A DNA stretch of 12,668 bases from SZUA-254 sp031379665 (GTDB lineage: Bacteria > Bacteroidota > Ignavibacteria > UBA10030 > SZUA-254). Shown piece by piece: positions 6,762 through 12,668 of the stretch; within the stretch, counting starts at the first letter, position 1; each line of letters starts with the position of its first letter. Below the pieces are notes generated by a model, which saw only the letters and a program-made list of their open reading frames with translations, searched no databases and had not been told where the DNA came from. The stretch is from the NCBI GenBank assembly GCA_031379665.1, contig JANNFI010000097.1, positions 1 through 12,668 of the forward strand, given 5' to 3'. The position numbers and the translations under genes were made by a program.

Positions 6762-7781
6762 ATGGCACTGTTCATCGACATCGCCAAAATCGTCACTGTC
6801 ATGGGCCTGCTCGTGGGGGTGGTCGCATACACGGTCCTCCTCGAGCGGCGGGTCGCGGCGGCGATCCAAAACAGGATCGGTCCGAACCGGGTGGGATGGC
6901 AAGGACTCCTGCAGCCACTCGCCGACGTCCTGAAGCTGGTGATGAAGGAGGACATCGTCCCGACGAGCGCGAACAGATTCATCCACGACCTCGCCCCCGT
7001 CATCTCGATCGCCATCGCGATGACCACGATTTCGGTGATCCCCTTCGGCGATTCGATCGAAATCCTCGGTCAGACAATCCGACTGCAGATCGCGGACGTC
7101 AACATCGGCGTCCTCTACATCCTGGCGATGACTTCCCTCGGAGTCTACGGCGTGACGCTCAGCGGCTGGTCTTCCAACAGTAAATATTCCCTCCTGGGGG
7201 GCTTGAGGGCGTCGGCTCAAATGCTCAGTTACGAAATCTCGATGGGACTCGCGGTCATCGGCGTGATCATGATCGCCGGAAGCCTGCGTCTCGACCAGAT
7301 CGTCTCAATGCAGAGCGATTGGAAGTGGAACATCATCCTCCAACCGATCGGCTTCATCACCTTCACGGTCGCGGCCTTCGCCGAAACGAACAGACACCCG
7401 TTCGACCTGCCGGAAGCGGAACCTGAGCTGGTGGGGGGCTACCATACGGAATACAGCGGACTGAAATTCGGACTCTTCTTCCTGGCCGAATATGCCAATA
7501 TGGTCGTTGCGAGCGCGCTCATCACCACGCTCTTCCTCGGCGGCTGGCAGATTCCGTACGCCGCCGTGCTCGGCCTGAGCGGCAATCTGCTGAGCGTTCT
7601 GCAGGTGGCGGCGTTCTGCGGCAAGACCGCGCTCCTGGTGCTCTTCTTCATCATCGTGCGGTGGACGATCCCCCGTTTCCGGTACGACCAGCTGATGAAC
7701 CTTGGCTGGAAATTCATGCTGCCGTTGGCGGTGGCGAACATCATCGTTACCGCGGTGGTCATCCTCCTCCTCGAGGGGTAA
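6762..7781 (+). CDS. nuoH: NADH-quinone oxidoreductase subunit H (339 aa)
   Basis: This membrane subunit of complex I forms the quinone-entry cavity and links the peripheral and membrane arms. About eight hydrophobic helices can be drawn (near 5-27, 76-96, 114-133, 155-175, 190-207, 239-261, 284-301 and 317-337). Family signatures are present: ERRVAAAIQNRIGPNRVG (28-45) and the loop AETNRHPFDLPEAEPELV (207-224), leading into EYSG. His212 and Pro221 in that loop differ from the usual Ala and Ser, but the acidic residues and the PFDLPEAE core are kept. The length is typical. The ATG starts one base after the nuoG stop, which indicates translational coupling. Confidence 0.96.
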   Translation: MALFIDIAKIVTVMGLLVGVVAYTVLLERRVAAAIQNRIGPNRVGWQGLLQPLADVLKLVMKEDIVPTSANRFIHDLAPVISIAIAMTTISVIPFGDSIEILGQTIRLQIADVNIGVLYILAMTSLGVYGVTLSGWSSNSKYSLLGGLRASAQMLSYEISMGLAVIGVIMIAGSLRLDQIVSMQSDWKWNIILQPIGFITFTVAAFAETNRHPFDLPEAEPELVGGYHTEYSGLKFGLFFLAEYANMVVASALITTLFLGGWQIPYAAVLGLSGNLLSVLQVAAFCGKTALLVLFFIIVRWTIPRFRYDQLMNLGWKFMLPLAVANIIVTAVVILLLEG

Positions 7782-7812
7782 GCAAACCAATCATTCATCG
7801 ATCGAAACACCA

Positions 7813-8316
7813 GTGAAAAAACAGCAACCGCCGATCATTCACCGAAGGGACCTCTCGTTCTGGCAAAAGCTCTACATCCCTGAGATCGTCAAGGGCCTGA
7901 AGATTACCATCGCCCAGATGTTCCGGCCGAAATTTACCCGGCAGTATCCGGAAGAGAAGTGGAATCCCTCGGCCGCCTTCAGGGGGCGTCCGGTCCTCGT
8001 CGAAGACAAGGGTATTGAGCGGTGCGTGGCGTGCGGCCTCTGTTCCAGGGTATGTCCCGCCCTGGCTATCGAGGTCCAGGCATCGGAGTCGCCCTTCTGG
8101 AAGGAACGGTACCCCGTAAAGTTCGAGATTAACATGCTCCGCTGCATCTTCTGCGGTTTCTGCGAGGAGGTCTGCCCGGAGGAGGCGATTATCATGAGCA
8201 AGGAATTTGAACTGACTTTTCTCAGCCAGGAGGAGGCAATTTTCGGCAAGGACAAACTCCTTAAACCGGCCGAAGAGGTGAAGGACAGGCTCGAGTACCT
8301 CCGAAACAACCGGTGA
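7813..8316 (+). CDS. nuoI: NADH-quinone oxidoreductase subunit I (167 aa)
   Basis: This is the two-cluster ferredoxin-like subunit that carries electrons through N6a and N6b to the N2 cluster near quinone. Two CxxCxxCxxxCP motifs are intact: Cys71, 74, 77 and 81, and Cys111, 114, 117 and 121. The segment FRGRPVLVEDKGIER before the first motif is typical of NuoI. The amphipathic N-terminus (about 14-40) would lie on NuoH and the membrane. The open frame extends back to 7702, but that part overlaps the end of nuoH in another frame and reads as low-complexity Ser/Arg/Trp. The GTG at 7813, 31 bases past the nuoH stop, gives the normal family length. There is no good Shine-Dalgarno, so start confidence is moderate. 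No nuoJ follows, so the complex I block ends here. Confidence 0.94.
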   Translation: MKKQQPPIIHRRDLSFWQKLYIPEIVKGLKITIAQMFRPKFTRQYPEEKWNPSAAFRGRPVLVEDKGIERCVACGLCSRVCPALAIEVQASESPFWKERYPVKFEINMLRCIFCGFCEEVCPEEAIIMSKEFELTFLSQEEAIFGKDKLLKPAEEVKDRLEYLRNNR

Positions 8317-8322
8317 GATCGT

Positions 8323-8340
8323 CGCCGGTAGAGGCCGGCG
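8323..8340. other. GC-rich hairpin after nuoI
   Basis: CGCCGG (8323-8328) pairs with CCGGCG (8335-8340) around six bases, seven bases past the nuoI stop. GGCGC at 8337-8341 can also pair with GCGCC a little downstream. No T-run follows, so this is not a classic intrinsic terminator; it could stabilise the 3' end or do nothing. The rest of the 99-bp gap to the next gene holds only a lone TATACT (8381-8386) without a convincing -35. Confidence 0.3.
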
Positions 8341-8402
8341 CGCGGTATCAGCGCCCCAGTAACTGACGGGGGTCTATCCGTATACTACATTGACATCCAC
8401 TC

Positions 8403-8408
8403 AAGGAG
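8403..8408 (+). promoter_or_regulatory. Shine-Dalgarno site of the secreted M16 peptidase gene
   Basis: AAGGAG ends seven bases before the ATG at 8416. It is the clearest ribosome site in the window and fixes the start of a protein that begins with a signal peptide. Confidence 0.75.
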
Positions 8409-8415
8409 AATCCCG

Positions 8416-9786
8416 ATGCGAAGCCTGATCCGGTGGCTACTGCCCGTCCTTCTGTCGTTTCCCGCGGCGCTCAGTTCACAGTTATCGCTGTCATACGAAA
8501 AATACACCCTCCCCAATGGTCTCCAGGTGATGCTCCACGAGGACCATTCGCTCCCTCTCGTCTCGGTAAATACCTACTACCACGTGGGCTCGGGGCACGA
8601 GAAGCCGGGACGTACCGGATTCGCCCATCTCTTCGAGCACCTGATGTTCGAAGGCTCCGCCAACGTCCCCGAGGGGAAATTCGACGAATGGCTGGAAGCC
8701 GCAGGGGGCAACAACAACGGTTCCACGAATTCTGACAGGACCAACTACTACCAGGATGCGCCGTCGAACGCCCTCGAACTGGCCATCTTCCTGGAAGCGG
8801 ATCGGATGGGTGGTCTCCTTGCAACGATGACGCCGGCTACGGTCGACGGGCAACGCGACGTCGTGAAGAACGAGCGACGCCAATCATATGAAAACAGGCC
8901 GTATGGAATGGCCGACATTACCATTTCGGAAAAACTATTTCCGCCTGAGCATCCGTACCACTGGCCGACCATCGGTTCGATGGCTGACCTTTCGGCGGCG
9001 TCGTACGAGGATGTCGTGGAATTCTTCCGCACGTACTACGCCCCCAACAACGCGAGCGTCGTGATCGCCGGTGACATCAATCCTGCAAAAACGCGTGAGC
9101 TGGTGGCGAAGTGGTTCGGTCCCATCGCGGAAGGGAAACCGGTGCCACCGATCGACCCGCCCGTCGCGTTCCTCTCCTCCGAACAACGGTCGATCATGGA
9201 GGACAAGGTCCAGCTCCCGAGACTCTATATGTGCTGGCTGACTCCCGCCGCGTTCAAACCGGGGGACGCAGAAATGGACCTCCTCGCGGGAGTGCTGACG
9301 GGGGGCAAGAATTCGCGCTTGTACAAGCGGCTCGTCTACGAGCTGCAGATCGCCCAGGACGTATCGGCCGGGCAGGGATCGCAGGCGCTGGGGTCGTACT
9401 TCGAAATTGAGGCCACCGCGAAAGCCGGGCATACGCTTGCCGAGATCGAGAAGGTGATCCAGGAAGAGATCGACAAACTGAAGACGACTCCGCCGGAGGC
9501 CCGCGAGCTGGCCCGGACGGTGAATGGCTTTGAATCCTCCTTCCTGGCGAGGCTGCAGGGGGTCGGTGGCTTCGGAGGGAAGGCCGATATCCTCAACAAC
9601 TACTATACGCGCACGGGAAATCCCGATTACCTGAACGAGGACTTCTCCCGGTACATCGCGATCTCGCCCGTCGACATCACCGCGGCGGTCCAGCAATACC
9701 TTCGCGATGACGGGAGGGTGGTCCTGAGTGTCGTGCCCGAGGGGAAGCCTGAACTGGCTTCACCCGGAAAGGCAGGTGCAAAATGA
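8416..9786 (+). CDS. Secreted M16B metallopeptidase, catalytic (zinc) subunit (456 aa)
   Basis: A signal peptide is clear: MRSLIR, a hydrophobic core at about 7-19 and likely cleavage near the Ser-Ser-Gln at 20-22, with no lipobox. The mature enzyme should be periplasmic. The zinc site is intact, HLFEH at 71-75 with the third ligand probably Glu153 in VVKNERRQ. The substrate-binding Arg/Tyr pair of the C-terminal half is missing: where the cytosolic M16 protein of this window has Arg and Tyr, this one has Val307 and Gln314 (SRLYKRLVYELQIAQD). The following gene supplies that pair but lacks the zinc site, and the two overlap by 4 bp (ATGA). They fit the known two-subunit M16B pattern, exemplified by Sph2681/Sph2682 of Sphingomonas. 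The likely role is degradation of peptides in the periplasm; the substrate is unknown. The start is supported by a good AAGGAG. Confidence 0.93.
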   Translation: MRSLIRWLLPVLLSFPAALSSQLSLSYEKYTLPNGLQVMLHEDHSLPLVSVNTYYHVGSGHEKPGRTGFAHLFEHLMFEGSANVPEGKFDEWLEAAGGNNNGSTNSDRTNYYQDAPSNALELAIFLEADRMGGLLATMTPATVDGQRDVVKNERRQSYENRPYGMADITISEKLFPPEHPYHWPTIGSMADLSAASYEDVVEFFRTYYAPNNASVVIAGDINPAKTRELVAKWFGPIAEGKPVPPIDPPVAFLSSEQRSIMEDKVQLPRLYMCWLTPAAFKPGDAEMDLLAGVLTGGKNSRLYKRLVYELQIAQDVSAGQGSQALGSYFEIEATAKAGHTLAEIEKVIQEEIDKLKTTPPEARELARTVNGFESSFLARLQGVGGFGGKADILNNYYTRTGNPDYLNEDFSRYIAISPVDITAAVQQYLRDDGRVVLSVVPEGKPELASPGKAGAK

Positions 9787-11258
9787 ACCCGAGGACCTGC
9801 TCCGCACTCCGGGTCGCCGCACTCTGCCTCCTCCTTGCCCTCCTCTCGACGACGGTACCCTCATCCGCCGGGGCGCAGGAAAACCCGATCATTCCCGGAC
9901 CACCCGCCCCGCTGAAGCTCCCGGGCCTCCAGCACTTCGAACTCGGAAACGGCTTGCGCGTCGTGCTGATGGAGAACCACAAGGTCCCGCTCGTCGAGAT
10001 GGAGATGATCGTGCGCGGCGGCTCGGTGCTCGATCCGGCGGGGAAGACCGGTCTTGCGACGATGACCGCCGAGATGCTTGAAGAGGGCGCCGGGACCCGG
10101 AATTCGCTCCAGTACGCCGATGCCGTGGATTTCCTCGGCGCATCGGTGTCAGCCTATGCGAGCATGCACTCCTCGGGAGTGAGCATGTTCACGCCGCTCT
10201 CGAAACTCGACTCGTCCGTGGCGTTGTTCGCGGATGTGGTCCTCCATCCCGCTTTTCCTGAACAGGAGCTGGAGCGGTTACGAAACGAGCGCCTCACATC
10301 GCTACTGCAGGCGCACGACCAGCCCAGGGCGATCGCTGCCGCCGCCTTCAACGCGGCGCTCTACGGTACATCGCACCCTTATGGCGTGACATCGATCGGC
10401 GATGAATCGAGCATCAGGGGGATCCGCATCGAGGACGTCCGCGGGTTCCATGCCAGGGTCTATACGCCGCGGAACGCCACCGTCATCGTCGTCGGCGACA
10501 TCGGCATCGAACAGGCCCGGGGCGTGCTCGAACGACATTTCACCACCTGGTCGGGGGATCGTCCGGATTTCCCCGATCTCGCCACCGCGCCCCAGGTAGC
10601 TTCGAGGGAGGTGATCCTGGTCGATAAACCGGGGGCGGCGCAGTCCGAGATCCGTATCGGGCGGATCGGGACCGACCGGCTCACGCCCGACTACTATCCG
10701 CTCCTGGTGATGAATACGATCCTCGGCGGGTCGTTCTCCTCGCGGTTGAACCAGAACCTCAGGGAGAAGAACGGCTACAGTTACGGGGCCGGTTCGGGAT
10801 TTGATTTGCGCCTGGCCGCGGGGCCGTTCCGGGCGGCGGCGGCCGTCCAGACGGACGTGACCGACAAAGCCCTCGTGGAGTTCTTGAAGGAGTTGGACGG
10901 CATCGGGGAACTGGTGTCGGACGAGGAACTCGACCGCGCCAGGAACTACCTTGCGCTGCTCTATCCGAGCAATTTCGAATCGATCTCATCGGCGGCGGGG
11001 CAGATTGCGGAACTCGTCGTCTACGGACTGCCCGACGATCTGTTCAATACGTATGTCGACCGTGTCCTCGCGGTAACGAAGGAAGACGTGCAGCGGGTGG
11101 CCCGGAAATACATCGACACCCGGAGCATCTCGATCATCGTGGTGGGGGACAGGGAGAAGGTCGGGAAGAGCGTCTCCGCGCTCGGGTTGGGGACGATTCG
11201 AATGATGAGCATCGATGACGTGCTGGGACCCGCACCGACACCGGGCGTGGGGCAATGA
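9783..11258 (+). CDS. Secreted M16B peptidase-like protein, non-catalytic partner subunit (491 aa)
   Basis: The N-terminal signal peptide has a hydrophobic core at about 10-24 and likely cleavage after SSAGA (27-31), placing the protein in the periplasm. The M16 fold covers the rest. At the position of the zinc motif the sequence reads TMTAE (93-97) instead of HXXEH, so all three residues of the motif are lost and the protein should not bind zinc there. The substrate-binding pair is kept: Arg328 and Tyr335 in LREKNGYSY. This complements exactly the defect of the upstream protein. The start codon overlaps the upstream stop by 4 bp, so translation is coupled and roughly equal amounts are expected. 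It is best annotated as the substrate-binding half of a heterodimeric peptidase, not as an independent enzyme. The 45-residue lead-in before the M16 fold includes a Pro-rich linker (38-47). Confidence 0.92.
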   Translation: MNPRTCSALRVAALCLLLALLSTTVPSSAGAQENPIIPGPPAPLKLPGLQHFELGNGLRVVLMENHKVPLVEMEMIVRGGSVLDPAGKTGLATMTAEMLEEGAGTRNSLQYADAVDFLGASVSAYASMHSSGVSMFTPLSKLDSSVALFADVVLHPAFPEQELERLRNERLTSLLQAHDQPRAIAAAAFNAALYGTSHPYGVTSIGDESSIRGIRIEDVRGFHARVYTPRNATVIVVGDIGIEQARGVLERHFTTWSGDRPDFPDLATAPQVASREVILVDKPGAAQSEIRIGRIGTDRLTPDYYPLLVMNTILGGSFSSRLNQNLREKNGYSYGAGSGFDLRLAAGPFRAAAAVQTDVTDKALVEFLKELDGIGELVSDEELDRARNYLALLYPSNFESISSAAGQIAELVVYGLPDDLFNTYVDRVLAVTKEDVQRVARKYIDTRSISIIVVGDREKVGKSVSALGLGTIRMMSIDDVLGPAPTPGVGQ

Positions 11259-11273
11259 CGCTGAGGTTTAATC

Positions 11274-11313
11274 CCGCGGGGGGGTGACTCCCCGCGGTGT
11301 GGGGATCCGCGGG
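11274..11313. other. Overlapping CCGCGG hairpins between convergent genes
   Basis: CCGCGGGG (11274-11281) pairs with CCCCGCGG (11290-11297). A G-T and a G-C pair can extend the stem, leaving a GTGA tetraloop of the GNRA type. The right arm can alternatively pair onward: CCCGCGG (11291-11297) with CCGCGGG (11307-11313). The two hairpins are mutually exclusive. Lying between two convergent stops (11258 and 11327), they may end transcription from both sides, but no T-run follows on either strand, so termination is unproven. Confidence 0.4.
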
Positions 11314-11326
11314 AGGGGGTCGAGCG

Positions 11327-12668
11327 TCAGCTGCGTTCCTGCTTCCACCATTTCTCGACGACGCTGTTCACGTTCGTCTCCGCCTGCTTCGTCTTCCACC
11401 GCTCGTAGAAATTCACGTCCCCGCTCGACGGTCTCGGCGACGGAATGTCGATGATGAGGCGTGAGGGCACGGGGACGGCATCCCCGATGATGTACGCCTC
11501 CCCCTGCTGGAGCGTCGGGAGGACGTCCATCAGGTTCGAGAGCGCGTCGGGGAGGAGTTTCCTGACGTACGCCTGGTCGGTGGGGTTGAGCAGCCGCATC
11601 GCGATGAAATTGTTGCACTGGGCCGTGATCGTTTCCGAGATTTCCGACGGCCGCTGGCTGATGATCATACAGCTCACCCCGTATTTCCTTCCCTCCTTCG
11701 CAATCCGCTCCACTGTCTTCCTCGCCGCATGCGATTTACCGCTCATCGAGAGGTAGGCGTGGGCCTCCTCGAAGACGATGAGGATGGGGAAGTCATGGCG
11801 CGCCTCGTTCCAGATGTTGAAGTCGTAGAGGATCCTGCCCAGGAGCGAAACCAGAACGTTGATCACGTCGAAGGGCACCCTGCTCAGGTCGATGATCGTA
11901 ACCCGCTTGTTCGAATCGAGGGCGAAGAGCCGCGTGAGCAGGCTTGGGAAGGTGTCCGACGACCGGTAGTTCTTCGGGCGGAAGAGGAACTCGTACCGCT
12001 TGTCGGTGAGCTTGCTCTCGAGCCGCACCAGGAACCTCGTGAACTGGCCGTAGAACGGGCCCTCCTTGCCGCTCAGGGTGCGTTCGGTATCGAGCGACCG
12101 CATCCGGGCGCTGACGTCGAGGAAGTCGAAGAAGACCGGGGTGTCGACCGTCAGGAAGTCCTTGAGGCCGAGGTTTTTCCCGCGCTTGGAGTCGAGGATC
12201 GCCTCCTTCATCACCATCATCTGGTTGGTGGCCGAGAGCTCCGTCTCGTCGATGAGGGTCTCCACCAGCTCGTCGAAATTCATCAGCCAGTAGGGGAGCT
12301 CGATGTCCGTGATGTTGATCAGGTTTCCCGTCTCGACGAAGGCGGGTCCGTATTCACCGTGGAGGTCCAGAAGCACCACGTGCGTGTTCTCGAGAGAGGT
12401 GACTTTTTGGAGTATCGAGGCCGCGGTACACGATTTGCCTGAGCCCGTCGATCCGAAGAGGGCGATATGTTTCGAGAAAAATTTGTTCGGGTCGACGTAG
12501 AGCCTCTCCTTGTCGACCTGCGGCAGGACCCCGAAGGAAAAATCCATGCTTCGGAACGCGGAAAAAATCGATTTGAGGCTGGTCGGATCGGCCCCGACCA
12601 CCGGCGCCCCGATGGTGGGATACGTCGACAGGCCTCTCGTGAATGAGTTGTCGTGAACGGTGCCGATG
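11327..12668 (-). CDS. HerA/FtsK-type ATPase (DUF87), 5' end outside the window
   Basis: The frame is open from the right edge (12667) to the stop at 11327, giving 446 visible residues. A GTG at 12601 could be taken as a start, but in-frame sequence upstream of it reads TRGLSTYPTIGAPV, which looks like the end of the beta-barrel (HAS) domain that precedes the ATPase in HerA proteins, so the true start is beyond the window. Walker A is GSTGSGKS (12454-12431). Walker B is ILIVFEEAH, about 222 residues later. The ERIAKEGRKYG and ISQRPSEI segments that follow are typical of HerA hexamers. HerA proteins are ring-shaped DNA translocases; they pair with NurA in end resection, or with Sir2 or DUF4297 effectors in bacterial anti-phage systems. 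The partner gene would lie upstream, off the window. It ends convergently with the M16 pair and appears to be the last gene of its unit. The family is firm; the role is undecided. Confidence 0.88.
   Translation of the reverse strand, partial: IGTVHDNSFTRGLSTYPTIGAPVVGADPTSLKSIFSAFRSMDFSFGVLPQVDKERLYVDPNKFFSKHIALFGSTGSGKSCTAASILQKVTSLENTHVVLLDLHGEYGPAFVETGNLINITDIELPYWLMNFDELVETLIDETELSATNQMMVMKEAILDSKRGKNLGLKDFLTVDTPVFFDFLDVSARMRSLDTERTLSGKEGPFYGQFTRFLVRLESKLTDKRYEFLFRPKNYRSSDTFPSLLTRLFALDSNKRVTIIDLSRVPFDVINVLVSLLGRILYDFNIWNEARHDFPILIVFEEAHAYLSMSGKSHAARKTVERIAKEGRKYGVSCMIISQRPSEISETITAQCNNFIAMRLLNPTDQAYVRKLLPDALSNLMDVLPTLQQGEAYIIGDAVPVPSRLIIDIPSPRPSSGDVNFYERWKTKQAETNVNSVVEKWWKQERS

Noticed and set aside
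6020..7027. Long minus-strand open frame (335 codons) opposite nuoG/nuoH
   Set aside because: It runs antisense to two confidently identified genes, has no recognisable motif, and reads as Arg/His/Asp-rich sequence typical of the reverse frame of GC-rich coding DNA.
7702..7812. Upstream extension of nuoI
   Set aside because: It overlaps nuoH in another frame and reads as Ser/Trp/Arg low-complexity. The GTG at 7813 gives the normal NuoI length.
8390..8395. TTGACA before the secreted M16 gene
   Set aside because: A -10 at the right distance would fall on the start codon, and none is there. The chance hexamer is not called a promoter.
11729..12442. Plus-strand open frame (237 codons) opposite the HerA-like gene
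   Set aside because: It is Glu/Val/Arg low-complexity and the shadow of the Walker-containing minus-strand frame.
1..12668. tRNA, rRNA, CRISPR array, insertion sequence or phage integration site
   Set aside because: No cloverleaf with CCA-type end, regular spaced repeats, transposase frame or att-like repeats were seen on either strand by eye.

Overview
The window looks like a chromosomal segment of a Gram-negative bacterium, most likely from the Bacteroidota/FCB side of the tree. Three lines of evidence point there. Three predicted promoters carry a TTG -35 element, a 17-bp spacer and a TAnnTTT(G)-type -10, close to the Bacteroidota consensus. Shine-Dalgarno sequences are mostly weak or absent. 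Two consecutive M16 peptidases carry export signals, which implies a periplasm. Most of the DNA is GC-rich, but the first gene is strikingly AT-rich. I cannot name the organism. No tRNA, rRNA, CRISPR array, transposase or phage gene is visible.

Layout. (1) 1-2436: a well-formed promoter drives an AT-rich multi-spanning membrane protein of unknown function. It overlaps by 17 bp a protein built like a sigma-54 activator (AAA+ domain plus Fis-type helix-turn-helix). That protein lacks the GAFTGA loop, both arginine-finger positions and the usual sensor I residues. The unit ends in a strong intrinsic terminator. (2) 2401-3540, minus strand: a membrane-anchored family 2 glycosyltransferase, convergent with the regulator. 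The regulator's terminator lies inside its last codons. (3) 3541-3720: a short divergent region with one predicted promoter for each direction. (4) 3721-8316: a cytosolic M16 metallopeptidase followed by nuoG, nuoH and nuoI of respiratory complex I, with no other complex I gene in the window. (5) 8416-11258: two translationally coupled secreted M16B proteins. One has the zinc site and the other has the substrate-binding Arg/Tyr pair, so they should work as a heterodimer. (6) 11259-11326: GC-rich hairpins between convergent genes. (7) 11327-12668, minus strand: a HerA/FtsK-type ATPase (DUF87) whose 5' end lies beyond the right edge.

How the genes fit together: NuoG, NuoH and NuoI supply part of the electron path and the quinone-site membrane anchor of complex I. 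The upstream peptidase may be co-transcribed with them. The secreted M16 pair probably degrades peptides in the periplasm. The first two genes look like a membrane sensor and a non-sigma-54 DNA-binding ATPase, and are the least described part of the window. The HerA-like gene could be housekeeping or part of an anti-phage operon; the deciding neighbour is outside the window.
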